A stretch of DNA of 56,558 nt from Kitasatospora papulosa (lineage in GTDB: Bacteria; Actinomycetota; Actinomycetes; Streptomycetales; Streptomycetaceae), in NCBI RefSeq assembly GCF_000717245.1, contig NZ_JNYQ01000021.1, positions 1-56,558 of the forward strand, written 5' to 3'. A model generated the notes under the pieces. The model saw only the letters and a program-made list of their open reading frames with translations. It did no database searches and was not told the origin of the DNA. How positions within the stretch are numbered: position 1 is the first letter of the stretch; each line of letters opens with the position of its first letter. A program made the translations under genes and the position numbers. Positions 25,460 to 34,769 of the stretch are shown one piece after another.

Positions 25460-27519
25460 CAGCGGTCTTCCTCGCGGTGTGGACGGGCGGGTTGCTCTGC
25501 GGTGCCGCCTTCCCGCAGGACGACGACATCTCCTGCCGGGACGACCACGGGCCCCGGCGGCACCGAGCCGTCGAGTCGTGTACGGCCGTCGAGAGGCACG
25601 CTCACATCCTCACCCGTGTGGTTGATGAGGAAGAGGTACGAGCGGTCGTCAGCCGCTCGGCGTACCGCTTCGACCCCGGCGGGTACGGACGCCGCGGGGG
25701 CCGCTCCGGCTTCCCGGCACACGGCGTCGATAAGGTCGCGCAGGGCGGGCGCCGGCAGCGTGGCGGCCGCGTACCAGCCGGCGCCGTCACCGTAGGAGTT
25801 CCGGGTCACCGCGGGACCGCCGGGGACGGGGCCGCCGTCGGGGCCGTCCGCGAACCGCAGCCGGACGGTGCAGCCGCGCGACTCGACACGCTCGGTCCAC
25901 AGCCGTGCGCGGGAGCCGTCGGACAGCAGCACCGACTCGTCCTCCCGCAGGGGGATGTACTCGTCGACGACGAGGCCCAGGAGGTCGCGGAACGCGCCGG
26001 GGTGGGCCCCGGGGTGCATCCGGTCGTAGGCGTCCACGGCGCCGCTGAACGGGCCGAACACGGCGTGACCGCCGCCGCGCACGTAGGTGTGCAGTGCCTC
26101 GGCGTCCGCGGCGGAGACCAGATAGAGGCTGGGGGCGACGACGGCCGCGTAGGACGTCAGATCGGCGTCGGGTGCCACGAGGTCGCAGGTGACGCCGAGG
26201 TCCCACAGCGCCACGTACCACTGCCGGACCGTGTCCAGATAGCGCAGGCGCTCGGAGGGGCGGGCCTCCAGCTCCAGTGCCCACCAGGCATGCCAGTCGA
26301 AGAGCAGCGCCACGCTCGCCCGCACCCGGGTGCCCCGGACCTCGGCCAGGCCGGCGATCTCCGCGCCGAGGCCGGTGACCTCGCCCCAGGTGCGGGCCGC
26401 CGTGCCGCCGTGCGGAAGCATCGCGGAGTGCCACTTCTCCGCTCCGGCACGGGACTGCCGCCACTGGAAGAACATGATGCCGTCGGCGCCGCGCGCCAGG
26501 TGGGTGAGGCTGTTGCGGCGCATCTCGCCCGGGCCCTTGGGAACGTTGACGGGCTGCCAGTTGACCGCGGAGGTGGAGTGCTCCATCAGCAGCCAGGGGC
26601 GGCCGCCGGCCATGCCGCGGGCGAGGTCGGCGTTGAGCGCCAGATCGATGTGGTTGGAGGGGTCCGCGGCGACGAGGTAGTGGTCGATGGAGACGATGTC
26701 GGAGTGCCGGGCGAAGGAGTGCCCGTCCACCTTCTTCTCCAGTGTGCCGAGGAGGTTGGTCGTGACCGGGATGCCGGGCGCCAGCTCCCGCAGCAGAGCG
26801 GTTTCCGCACGGTGCCGGGCGAGCAGGGCGTCGGAGGAGAAACGGCGGTAGTCCAGCTCCTGGCCCGGGTTACGGAAGGCGGTGGTCTCGCGCGGCGGGT
26901 CGATCTCCTCCCAGTCGCCGTACCGCTGGCCCCAGAAGTCGGTGCCCCAGAGCTCGTTGAGCTCGTCGAGGGTCCCGTACCGGTCGCGCAGCCAGGTGCG
27001 GAAGGCGGCGGCGCTGGCGTCGCAGTAGCAGAGGGCGTTGTGATTGCCCCACTCGTTGTGGACGTGCCACATGACGACGGCCGGGTGGCAGGCGTACCGG
27101 GTCGCCAGCGCGGTGACGACGGCGTCGGCTGCGCGGGCATAGTCCGGGCTGCTGGGGCAGAACGCCTGCCGGCTGCCGTGGGTGAGCCGGGTGCCCGAGG
27201 CGGTCCGGGGCAGCGAGGTCGGGTGGGCCTTGCTGAACCACGGCGGGGGAGCGGCGGTGGGGGTGGCGAGGTCGACCGCGATGCCGTGGGTGTGCAACAG
27301 GTCGAGGACCGTGTCGAGGAGGGTCCAGTCGTACGTGCCGGGGCGGGGTTCGAACCGGGACCAGGAGAACACCCCGACGGTGACGAGGTTGACGCCGGCC
27401 TCGCGCATGAGGCGTACGTCCTCGTGCCACACGTCCTGCGGCCACTGCTCCGGGTTGTAGTCGCCCCCGTAGGCGATCCCGCCGAGACGTTCCGCGAGCG
27501 CGTTCCAGGGGTCGGTCAT
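25459..27519 (-). CDS. Beta-galactosidase, glycoside hydrolase family 42
   Basis: The 686-residue enzyme cleaves terminal beta-galactosides. The start GGDYNPEQWP is typical of GH42. The acid/base Glu sits in WHVHNEWG near residue 155 and the nucleophile Glu in LLMEHSTS near 313. A cysteine pair (CYCD) just after the first catalytic motif may be part of the metal site of this family. The trimerisation and beta-sandwich domains follow, giving full length. There is no signal peptide, so it is cytoplasmic. The ATG overlaps the upstream permease stop as ATGA. Together with the alpha-galactosidase it would break down mixed alpha/beta galactosides taken up by the adjacent ABC importer. Confidence 0.93.
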   Translation of the reverse strand: MTDPWNALAERLGGIAYGGDYNPEQWPQDVWHEDVRLMREAGVNLVTVGVFSWSRFEPRPGTYDWTLLDTVLDLLHTHGIAVDLATPTAAPPPWFSKAHPTSLPRTASGTRLTHGSRQAFCPSSPDYARAADAVVTALATRYACHPAVVMWHVHNEWGNHNALCYCDASAAAFRTWLRDRYGTLDELNELWGTDFWGQRYGDWEEIDPPRETTAFRNPGQELDYRRFSSDALLARHRAETALLRELAPGIPVTTNLLGTLEKKVDGHSFARHSDIVSIDHYLVAADPSNHIDLALNADLARGMAGGRPWLLMEHSTSAVNWQPVNVPKGPGEMRRNSLTHLARGADGIMFFQWRQSRAGAEKWHSAMLPHGGTAARTWGEVTGLGAEIAGLAEVRGTRVRASVALLFDWHAWWALELEARPSERLRYLDTVRQWYVALWDLGVTCDLVAPDADLTSYAAVVAPSLYLVSAADAEALHTYVRGGGHAVFGPFSGAVDAYDRMHPGAHPGAFRDLLGLVVDEYIPLREDESVLLSDGSRARLWTERVESRGCTVRLRFADGPDGGPVPGGPAVTRNSYGDGAGWYAAATLPAPALRDLIDAVCREAGAAPAASVPAGVEAVRRAADDRSYLFLINHTGEDVSVPLDGRTRLDGSVPPGPVVVPAGDVVVLREGGTAEQPARPHREEDR

Positions 27520-28412
27520 GACTTCACCGCACCGGCGGCGAGACCCGCGCGCCAGTAGCGCTGGAGCAGCAGGAAGGTGATCACGATGGGGACGACGGAG
27601 ACGAGCGCGCCGACCAGGGTCAGCGTCTGGAGCTCCGGTGCCCGGCTGGTCTGCGACTGCCAGGTGAACAGGCCCAGGGTGACGGGGTACAGCCGCTCGT
27701 CCTGGAGCATGATCAGCGGGAGCAGGAAGTTGTTCCAGATGACGACGAACTGGAAGAGGAGGACCGTCACCAGCGCCGGCGACATCATGCGCAGGGCGAT
27801 GCTCCGGAAGATCGTCCACTCCCCGGCCCCGTCGATACGGGCCGCCTCGACGACCTCCCCGGGTATGGAGGCCGCGGCGAAGATACGGGACAGATAGACC
27901 CCGAACGGGCTGACGATGCTGGGCAGGAACACCGACCAGAACGTGTTGGTGGCGTCCACCTCCGCGAACAGCAGGAACAGCGGCAGCGCGAGCGCGGTGG
28001 CGGGGACCAGGACTCCGCCGAGAATGACCGAGAAGACCGCCTCCCGCCCCTTGAACTCGTAGACGGCCAGGGCGTATCCGGCCATGGCGGCGAGCAGTGT
28101 GCCGACCGCCGCCCCGGCGCCGGCGTACGCCAGGCTGTTGACGAGCCAGCGCACGTACACGCCGTCCTGCTGGGTGAGGAGCGCGCTGAGGTTGTCGCCC
28201 AGATGCCACTCGGCGGGGAGCAGACCGGGCGTGTCGACGAGGTCGCTCTGGCTCTTGGTCGCCGAGACGAGCAGCCAGTAGACGGGCAGCAGCATGTAAC
28301 CGGCGACCAGGACCATGAACACGAACACCGGCACGGTCGACAGGCGCGGCGCGCGGCGAGGGCGTACCGGCGAGGGGGCGTGCGCGCCCTCGGTACGGGT
28401 GAGGAGGGTCAT
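27516..28412 (-). CDS. ABC sugar transporter permease (MalG/LacG type)
   Basis: The 298-residue inner-membrane protein has six hydrophobic segments. Its EAA loop (EAARIDGAGEWTIFRSI) contacts the ATPase. It is the second permease of a CUT1-type importer and overlaps the first permease gene as ATGA. No ATPase gene is present in this operon. In Streptomyces such importers commonly share the general ATPase MsiK encoded elsewhere, which is probably so here. Context points to galactosides as substrate. Confidence 0.92.
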   Translation of the reverse strand: MTLLTRTEGAHAPSPVRPRRAPRLSTVPVFVFMVLVAGYMLLPVYWLLVSATKSQSDLVDTPGLLPAEWHLGDNLSALLTQQDGVYVRWLVNSLAYAGAGAAVGTLLAAMAGYALAVYEFKGREAVFSVILGGVLVPATALALPLFLLFAEVDATNTFWSVFLPSIVSPFGVYLSRIFAAASIPGEVVEAARIDGAGEWTIFRSIALRMMSPALVTVLLFQFVVIWNNFLLPLIMLQDERLYPVTLGLFTWQSQTSRAPELQTLTLVGALVSVVPIVITFLLLQRYWRAGLAAGAVKS

Positions 28413-29335
28413 CCCTGCCTCCTGGCAGTGAAACGGAGGAACAGGAAGGACAGCGCGAAGGTGGCCACGGCGAGCAGCACCGACAGCGCGGCGGCCTCGC
28501 TGTAGTGGTCGCCCGCCGCGAGCGAGTACGCGGCCAGATTCGGCGTGTACGTGCTGGTGACGCTGGTCGAGATGGCGCGGAAGACCTGCGGTTCGGTGAA
28601 CAGCTGGAACGTGCCGATGAGCGAGAACACCCCGGTCAGCACGAGGGCCGGCCGGATGACCGGCACCTTGATACGCAGGGCGATCGTCCACGGCCCGGCC
28701 CCGTCCACCCGCGCGGCCTCGCTGAGATCGGCGGGCACGGCCTGCAGCGCCGCGTACATGATCAGCATGTTGTAGCCGGTGTACGTCCAGGTGACGACGT
28801 TCCCGATCGACCAGAGGATGGCGTCGGGGCCGAGAAGATCGACGTCGAGGTGCACCGAGCGGAGCACGTCGACAACGGGGGACAGACGCGGGTCGTAGAG
28901 GAACGCCCACATCAGCGCGGCGACGACGCCGGGAATGCCGTACGGCACGAAGTACACCAGCCGGAAGAACCGCTTGAGGCGGGCGACCGCCGAGTCGAGC
29001 AGCAGGGCCAGGGTGAGGGCGAGCGCGATCATCACGGGGATCTGCACCAGCGCGAAGAGCGCCACGCGGAGCAGGCTTTCCATGAAGAACGGCTCGGACA
29101 TGACGTCGGCGTACTGCTGGAACCCGGCGAAGACCGTCTCGGTGCGGCCGAAGGTGCCACCCGTGCGCTCGGTCTTGTGCAGGCTCTGCCAGAAGGCGTA
29201 GCCGACGGGGACGAGGGTGAACAGTACGAACGGGATCAGGAAGGGGGCGAGGAACGCGAGCGGAGCGGTGTGACGGCGGCGGGGCGCCGCCGTCACCGGG
29301 GTCCGGCTGCTCGCCACTGTGCGGGTGGGCGTCAC
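28409..29335 (-). CDS. ABC sugar transporter permease (MalF/LacF type)
   Basis: The 308-residue membrane protein has about six transmembrane segments and the EAA loop EAARVDGAGPWTIAL. It forms the translocation channel with the next-encoded permease. The start is GTG, with GAAGG a few bases upstream. It follows the binding-protein gene by 64 bases. The N-terminal 20 residues are basic and cytoplasmic, as usual for MalF-like subunits of Gram-positive bacteria. Confidence 0.92.
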   Translation of the reverse strand: MTPTRTVASSRTPVTAAPRRRHTAPLAFLAPFLIPFVLFTLVPVGYAFWQSLHKTERTGGTFGRTETVFAGFQQYADVMSEPFFMESLLRVALFALVQIPVMIALALTLALLLDSAVARLKRFFRLVYFVPYGIPGVVAALMWAFLYDPRLSPVVDVLRSVHLDVDLLGPDAILWSIGNVVTWTYTGYNMLIMYAALQAVPADLSEAARVDGAGPWTIALRIKVPVIRPALVLTGVFSLIGTFQLFTEPQVFRAISTSVTSTYTPNLAAYSLAAGDHYSEAAALSVLLAVATFALSFLFLRFTARRQG

Positions 29336-29399
29336 GGGTGACCTTCGGGTTGGGCCGTACCGGCGGAGCGGGGTGGCGGCAAGGAGAGCGGCGGCAGGG

Positions 29400-30767
29400 T
29401 CAGTCGGTGACCTTGAGGGACTGCTTGCGCAGCGAATCCGCGCTCTGGGCGTCCGTGTCCTTCAGTACGTCCCCGAGGGTGCTCCCGCCTCCGGTGGCCT
29501 TCGCGGTGCCGTCGCTGAGGAAGCGGTAGGTGTCGGTCATGGTCGGCCCCCAGGTGAACTCGGTGTCTACGTCGGCCGATGCCTCCGCGAAGACGTCGAA
29601 GATCTCCTGCTTGCCGTAGAAGTCGACGGGCTGCTGGAGGGCCGGCATCGTCAGCCCGTCCTTCGCCGCCGGGTAGAGACCGCCCTCGCGGTTGAGGATC
29701 TCCAGCGCCTTCGCGTCGGAGTTCAGCCACAGCGCGAACTTCGCGGCTTCGGCCGGGTGCTTGCTGCCGGCCAGGACCGCGGTGGTCGAACCGCCCCAGT
29801 TGCCCGCCTGCTTCCGGCCCTTCTCCCACTGCGGCATCGGGGCGACGGCCCACTTGCCCGCAGTCGACTTCGCGTTGTCGCGGATGGTGCTGTAACCCCA
29901 GGCGGCACTGATCCAGGTGACGACCTCGTCGTCGTTCCACGCCTTGTACAGCGCGGGGGAGAAGCCCTGGAGGTCGGTGGCGACGAGCTTCTCGTCGATG
30001 AGCTTCTGCCAGTAGTCGGCCACCTGGCGGCTCTCGGGCCGGTCGACGCTCACCTTCCAGTTCTCGCCGTCGCGCTCGAACATGGTGGCCTTGTTCTGCC
30101 ACAGCAGTCCGGTGAACCAGTTCGGGTCGGTCTGCGAGAAGTGGGTGATGTACTGCCCCTTCTTCGCCGCCTTGATCTTCCGGGCGTCGGCGGCGTACTC
30201 CTCCCAGGTCGTGGGCGCGGTCAGACCGAGCTTGTCGAAGATGTCCTTGCGGTAGAACAGGGCCATCGGACCGGTGTCCTGAGGCACCGCCCAGACACCG
30301 TCCTTGCCGTCGGCCCCGAAGTCGACCTGGGACCAGGTCCAGTCGACGAACTTCGGCTCGGCTTCCGTGACACCGGCACACTTCGCGATGTCAGCCAGCC
30401 CGCCCTTGAGCCGGAAGCTGGCCAGCGAGTCGTACTCGATCTGGCCGAGGTCGGGAGCCTTGTCGGCCTTCAGCGCGTTCGACAGGTTCTGGTACGTGCC
30501 CGCGTTTCCGGACGGCGTGGTCTTGAGCGTGACCTGGATGTCGGGGTTCTCGCCGTTCCAGACGTCGACGGCCTTCTGCATGCCGGGCACCCAGGACCAG
30601 TAGTCGAGCGTGACCTTTCCCGAGGACGGCTCACAGGCTGCGCCCGCAGCCGAGCCGGACCCGTCCTCGGAGCCGCCACCACCGCAGGCGGTCAGCGCCG
30701 TGAGGGTGAGAGCCATGCCACCGATCAGGCCACGCCTGACGATCGAAACGCGCTTGTGAACTGCCAT
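29400..30767 (-). CDS. Extracellular sugar-binding lipoprotein of an ABC importer
   Basis: This 455-residue solute-binding protein of family 1 captures the sugar outside the membrane and delivers it to the two permeases encoded next. The signal peptide has a basic start (HKRVSIVRR), a hydrophobic core and the lipobox LTAC, so Cys28 would be lipidated. The aromatic residues expected for carbohydrate stacking are abundant, for example LDYWSWVPG near the mature start. AGGGAGC precedes the ATG. It is the first gene of the operon and lies 341 bases from the LacI gene. Specificity cannot be read directly; the downstream galactosidases imply galacto-oligosaccharides. Confidence 0.92.
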   Translation of the reverse strand: MAVHKRVSIVRRGLIGGMALTLTALTACGGGGSEDGSGSAAGAACEPSSGKVTLDYWSWVPGMQKAVDVWNGENPDIQVTLKTTPSGNAGTYQNLSNALKADKAPDLGQIEYDSLASFRLKGGLADIAKCAGVTEAEPKFVDWTWSQVDFGADGKDGVWAVPQDTGPMALFYRKDIFDKLGLTAPTTWEEYAADARKIKAAKKGQYITHFSQTDPNWFTGLLWQNKATMFERDGENWKVSVDRPESRQVADYWQKLIDEKLVATDLQGFSPALYKAWNDDEVVTWISAAWGYSTIRDNAKSTAGKWAVAPMPQWEKGRKQAGNWGGSTTAVLAGSKHPAEAAKFALWLNSDAKALEILNREGGLYPAAKDGLTMPALQQPVDFYGKQEIFDVFAEASADVDTEFTWGPTMTDTYRFLSDGTAKATGGGSTLGDVLKDTDAQSADSLRKQSLKVTD

Positions 30768-30984
30768 GAGGGTGCTCCCTGAGCCGAGGGACGTGACGCC
30801 CGAGTGAGGCGAACGCGTCACCTTCACAACAGGGGTCAACAGAAGTCAACAGTTCTGGCGAACTTCGGTGCGTAAAGCGACCGTTCCGTGATGTGACGGG
30901 AGGTGGCCGAGGCGAGAGAAATGCGGCTCTGACCTGCATGTATGGACGATCTTCCGTGGCGCGTCACGTGTTCGCATCGGGAGA

Positions 30985-30998
30985 CGTAATCGATTACG
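30985..30998. promoter_or_regulatory. Palindromic LacI-type operator of the galactoside operon
   Basis: The perfect 14-bp palindrome CGTAATCGATTACG has the central CG and AT-rich arms typical of LacI-family operators. It lies 218 bases ahead of the binding-protein start, in the only gap between the regulator gene and its presumed operon (30768-31107). It most likely mediates repression by the adjacent LacI protein. Nothing else was found in that gap except a weak hairpin near the regulator stop. Confidence 0.75.
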
Positions 30999-31074
30999 CA
31001 TCAGGCGGTGCGCAGCGGCGCCACTTCTTCGTGTCGCCATCCGGAGCCGGAGGGGAATCGGAGCACCGCGACCA

Positions 31075-31092
31075 CCGCCCGAGCCCGGGCGG
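31075..31092 (-). terminator. Possible terminator of the LacI gene
   Basis: A 7-bp stem CCGCCCG/CGGGCGG with a four-base loop lies 16 bases past the regulator stop. It is short, so the call is tentative, and read-through into the sugar operon is possible. Confidence 0.35.
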
Positions 31093-31107
31093 CACACGGC
31101 TCACGGC

Positions 31108-32142
31108 TCACGGTCCTGTTCGGACGGTTCCGCGCGAGATGAACTCCGCCTTGACGTGCACGGTCCTTCTCACGGACCGACCGTCGAGGCGCTCGATGAG
31201 GAGCCGCGCCGCGGCCTTTCCCACGTCGGCGGCCGGGTATCTGACCGTCGTGAGCCGAGGACGAACCAGCGACGCGAACGAGGCGTCGTCGTGGCCGATC
31301 AAGGCCACGTCACCCGGGATGTCGATGCCCAGTTCCTCCGCCTTGTCCATCGCGCCGATCGCCACGACGTCGTTCGCGCAGAAGACGGCGTCGGGGCGGG
31401 GTCTGATGCGCATGAGGCGCTCGAAACCCACCGCTCCGGCCTCCCGGGTGTGCTCACCGCGCACGACCAGCCGACCTGGCAGCGCGGTCCCGAACTGGGC
31501 GGCCAGGGACCGCAGCAGATTGAGCCGAGGATCGCCGCCGGTCGCGTCCCGCGGGCCGGCGACCATGGCGATGTGTCGCCGGCCGGCCTCCGTCACCTCG
31601 GTCAGCGCCGCGCGTATGGCGGCCCGCGCGTCCGGCGTCACCAGGTCGTTGTCCCCGAAGGGAAGGTCAGCGCTGACGACCGCGGGAATGCCCGCCTCGG
31701 ACAGGACGAGGAAGTCCTTCGCCACCAGCCGGAACGGCGTGATCACGACCCCCGCGAACCTCTGCTGGACGGCCTCCCGCAGGAACGCGCGTTCCTCCTC
31801 CCGGTCGGCCTTCGTGTCGCAGACCATGACGTGCAGGCCGAGAACACGCAGTTCCTCCTGCAGGGAGGCTGCCAACTGAGCGAAGAAGGGATTGGAGAGA
31901 TCAGGCACGACCAATGCCACGATGCTCGAACGCCCGGTGCGCAGACTTCGCGCCACCGTGTTCACGCTGAAGCCCAGATCGGCGATCGCCTTCTCGACCA
32001 CGCGCCTGGTGTGCTCGGCGACCGGCCGCTTCCCCGAGATGACGTAGGAGACGGTTGCGGAGGACACTCCGGCCGCCTGGGCAACATCTGCCATGGTGAC
32101 CCGACCTAGCAACGCACACGCTCCCTCCGTACGGCTCGTCAC
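31108..32142 (-). CDS. LacI-family transcriptional regulator
   Basis: The protein has the LacI N-terminal helix-turn-helix (VTMADVAQAAGVSSATVSYV) and hinge, followed by a periplasmic-binding-protein-like sugar domain with the usual FCANDVVAIGAMDKAEELGI and DIPGDVALIGHDD stretches. It should bind the palindrome at 30985-30998 and release it with a galactoside inducer. From the GTG at 32142 it has 344 residues, with 16 before the helix-turn-helix methionine. A TTG at 32112 with GGAGGGA nine bases upstream would give the more usual short N terminus and may be the true start. It is encoded immediately upstream of, and in line with, the operon. Confidence 0.92.
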   Translation of the reverse strand: MTSRTEGACALLGRVTMADVAQAAGVSSATVSYVISGKRPVAEHTRRVVEKAIADLGFSVNTVARSLRTGRSSIVALVVPDLSNPFFAQLAASLQEELRVLGLHVMVCDTKADREEERAFLREAVQQRFAGVVITPFRLVAKDFLVLSEAGIPAVVSADLPFGDNDLVTPDARAAIRAALTEVTEAGRRHIAMVAGPRDATGGDPRLNLLRSLAAQFGTALPGRLVVRGEHTREAGAVGFERLMRIRPRPDAVFCANDVVAIGAMDKAEELGIDIPGDVALIGHDDASFASLVRPRLTTVRYPAADVGKAAARLLIERLDGRSVRRTVHVKAEFISRGTVRTGP

Positions 32143-32375
32143 CCTACTTCACGCCATGGTGGGGAGGGGGCCGGCGATGGTGCGGACAGGTGCGAGCGCT
32201 GTACGCGGCACGGCGCGACGCCGTACAGACCTCTTCAGTTCGTAAGTCCATGTCCGTTTCCGGTGCTTCCTGGCTGACGGCGTGATCACTTGGCGCTGCT
32301 CGGCCGGGTCGCCTTGTCAGTGCCGCTGCATAGGGTGCACCCGACGATCACTTGCTTCTGGGGAGGGGCGAAGAC

Positions 32376-33002
32376 GTGCGCGACGGGATTCGGTGGCTGG
32401 TCGATCTGGAGCACTGGATGTCCAGCGTGGTGTTCGCACGCAAGATATCCGCGCAGGAGCTGGCGGTGCGCATGGGAGGCGATCGGGACGCCGCGACCGA
32501 GCCGATCACCGACGCCGAAGCCTGGGGCCTCGGTGAGTGGTACCGACCAGGCGAGGACGGTGACGGTGTCGTACGCGTCGGAGAGCAGGAGGGCTGGGCG
32601 TTCGCTCTGGAGTACGGGGACTCTACCGGCGGAGACCGTTTGGCAGAGATCTCCCAAAAGGGCATCGAGGCTGTCCACTACGTGCCGATGCAAGAGCACC
32701 CGCCGGCCACAGTTTTCTATGCTCGGGACGGCGTGGAAGTGTGTGGCTTCGGGCTGCGCGAGGAAGTATGGCGCTGGGGCCGGGAGCCTGACCTCCTGCT
32801 TCCTGACCTCATCAGCGGGCACGTGCTGCAGCCCGATGGGAAGACGCGCGGCGCCCCCGAAACCGAGCACTACACGGATGCCTACCGGCGCACCCTCGGC
32901 GTCATCGAGCAGCGCTTCGGGCTCTCGCTCTCCCCGGCCTACCTGAAGGAAGCCCGCCTGCCGGCGTATGCAGTTCGCGGCACACCGGACATGCATGTCT
33001 GA
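32376..33002 (+). CDS. DUF6461-family protein
   Basis: The 208-residue protein resembles actinobacterial DUF6461 proteins: an initial IRWLVDLEHW, then a short helical segment ending RMGGD, then a beta-rich domain. The function is unknown. The family often appears near polymorphic-toxin immunity genes, which is established only as context. The GTG start has GGAGGGG seven bases upstream. No membrane segment or signal is seen. The same DNA has a long open frame on the other strand (32286-33044), but codon pattern and family resemblance favour this one. Confidence 0.65.
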   Translation: MRDGIRWLVDLEHWMSSVVFARKISAQELAVRMGGDRDAATEPITDAEAWGLGEWYRPGEDGDGVVRVGEQEGWAFALEYGDSTGGDRLAEISQKGIEAVHYVPMQEHPPATVFYARDGVEVCGFGLREEVWRWGREPDLLLPDLISGHVLQPDGKTRGAPETEHYTDAYRRTLGVIEQRFGLSLSPAYLKEARLPAYAVRGTPDMHV

Positions 33003-33224
33003 GCGATCGCAACCGTCGCCAACCCATATCTGCTCACCCGCCAACTCGGCAGCGAACTCGGAGGCGCCGTGCTGAACGGCCTGTCCTGGCCGTCCATCAC
33101 GGGCCGGAAGCCGGGCGACAACGCCGTCGCCGCGGTGGGAGACGAGGACGTCCGCAGTGGCGAGCCGACGGCGACGGTGAAAAGCGCTGTCCCATCACCG
33201 GAGCACGGTGGTAGAACAACCGGC

Positions 33225-34025
33225 GTGGAAAAGAATCTTGACTTCCCCGACCTGTTGCGACTGATCGATGAACGGTCGACCGCCTTCCGCGCCGTGGTCG
33301 CCGCCGCGCCCGACCTCGACGCGCAGGTGCCGACCTGTCCTGGGTGGACGCTGTTCGATCTGGTGAAGCACCTGGGCGGGGGAGACCGCTTCTGGGCCGC
33401 CATCGTCGGGGCGGGGTCCGCCGACGCACCCCCGGCCGAAGCCGTCGCCGCGCGCGCGGCGACGGAGGTGCCGCGGGAGCGCGAGGCCCTGATCGCCTGG
33501 CTGGACGCGTCGACGCAGCTTCTGCTGGGGGCCCTGCGCGCGGCGGGACCGGAGAGCGGTTGCTGGACGTGGTGGCCCGCGTCGCAGTCACCGCAGACCG
33601 CTGGCGGCACCGCCCGGCACCGGGTCCAGGAGACCGCGGTGCACACCTACGACGCCCAGCTTGCCGGGGGCGTCCCGCAGCCGCTGCCGGTAGAGCTGGC
33701 ACTCGACGGTGTGGAGGAGTTCCTGTTCACCGTGTGCGCAACGCCGAGTGCCTGGCCGCACAAGCCGACGGCCTTCGACTTCCACTCCGCCGAGGGCCGC
33801 TCCTGGCGCCTCACCGTCGACGGCGACGGCGCACGTATCACCCGTATCCCCGCGCCCGCCGCCGCGACCGGCGAGGACTCGGACGTAGCCGGCGCCTCTG
33901 TCCATGGCACGGCCAGTGAGCTGGTCCTCTACCTGTACGACCGGATCCAGGCCGACTCCTTGCACGTGGACGGAGACGTGGGGCTTCTCGACCTGCTCCG
34001 TGCCTGGGAGCCGGAGGAGAAGTAG
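33225..34025 (+). CDS. Maleylpyruvate isomerase-family, mycothiol-dependent protein
   Basis: The 266-residue protein has the N-terminal metal-binding helical bundle of the DinB/MDMPI group. Ligand-like His residues are visible in VKHLGGGDRFW (near residue 47) and HRVQETAVHTYDAQ (near 132-140), and PTCPGWTLFDL is typical. A smaller C-terminal domain follows (ASELVLYLYDRI). Members use mycothiol in isomerisation or detoxification, but most are uncharacterised. The GTG at 33225 begins the homologous part. The frame is open upstream to 33069, but that stretch looks random. The ribosome site is weak, so the exact start is unsure. Confidence 0.75.
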   Translation: MEKNLDFPDLLRLIDERSTAFRAVVAAAPDLDAQVPTCPGWTLFDLVKHLGGGDRFWAAIVGAGSADAPPAEAVAARAATEVPREREALIAWLDASTQLLLGALRAAGPESGCWTWWPASQSPQTAGGTARHRVQETAVHTYDAQLAGGVPQPLPVELALDGVEEFLFTVCATPSAWPHKPTAFDFHSAEGRSWRLTVDGDGARITRIPAPAAATGEDSDVAGASVHGTASELVLYLYDRIQADSLHVDGDVGLLDLLRAWEPEEK

Positions 34026-34198
34026 CACGTAGCGTGGGCGGTTGGCCGCCTCTCAAGCCGGTAGCACACGACTCTTCGCCACATCCCTGCGGGCAATGAC
34101 AAGGTCACCGATGCACTCGGCCGGCGCTACCAGGACGTCGCGCCCTTCAAGGCTGCGGCAGCCGTTCAGATCGATCATCCCTCGTTTCCCGTGGACCA

Positions 34199-34336
34199 AT
34201 GAAGGCAAGCCCTACATGCTCACCCGTCGGGTTCGGAACCGCGATCGCCTGCTCCAAGGCAGAGGACCGCGAGATTCTCTGCACCGACATCAAGCCGGCC
34301 GAGGACGCACTGCCCGGCCTGGTGAAGAAGCGGTGA
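34199..34336 (+). other. Short ORF (45 codons) overlapping the lipoprotein start
   Basis: The frame ends LCTDIKPAEDALPGLVKKR and its TGA overlaps the next gene's GTG as GTGA. The tail looks like real protein, so it may be the end of a decayed gene that once preceded the lipoprotein. The start codon shown is only the longest option and no ribosome site is evident. Confidence 0.3.
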
Positions 34337-34752
34337 CCCGCGCACTGCGCTGCGCCGGGATCACATTTGCCGCCCTGGCTACGCTCACTGCGTGCGGCGG
34401 GCGTCCGGAACCCTGCCCAGCGCTCGATCTCATCCCGCGGGTCGGCGTGTCCTGGCGGGCCGAATCCCTGCCCTACGACGCGGCCACCACGTACCGGTTG
34501 TGCGCCGCACAAGTCTGCACGACGGGTGCATTGCAGGCGTACGGCGACCAGGCGCATGTCTCGCTGGATCTTCCGGAGAGCTTTGACGACCGGACACCGC
34601 AGGTGACACTTCGGCTGTCGGACGATTCGGGCACGCCGGTCCTGAACGCCGCACGAACAGTCACTCTGCAACAGGCGGAAGACGGCTGTGAACAGGCCCT
34701 GACCGGGACGTTGCAACTCACCGCGGACGGTGAGTTGAAGGACGTGCGCTGA
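34333..34752 (+). CDS. Small secreted lipoprotein, function unknown
   Basis: The 139-residue product starts with a lipoprotein signal: a basic start, a hydrophobic run and the lipobox LTAC, so Cys21 would be lipidated. The mature part is beta-rich with five further cysteines (for example CPAL, LCAAQVCTTG and GCEQ), so disulfides are likely. I recognise no family. The GTG start has GAAGAAG upstream and overlaps the stop of a short frame. It is followed directly by a transposase remnant. Confidence 0.65.
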   Translation: MTRALRCAGITFAALATLTACGGRPEPCPALDLIPRVGVSWRAESLPYDAATTYRLCAAQVCTTGALQAYGDQAHVSLDLPESFDDRTPQVTLRLSDDSGTPVLNAARTVTLQQAEDGCEQALTGTLQLTADGELKDVR

Positions 34753-34769
34753 ACCATGCCGGGCGGGGA

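Noticed and set aside
32286..33044. Minus-strand gene opposite the DUF6461 gene
   Set aside because: The plus strand has a good ribosome site and family resemblance, and the minus frame has neither.
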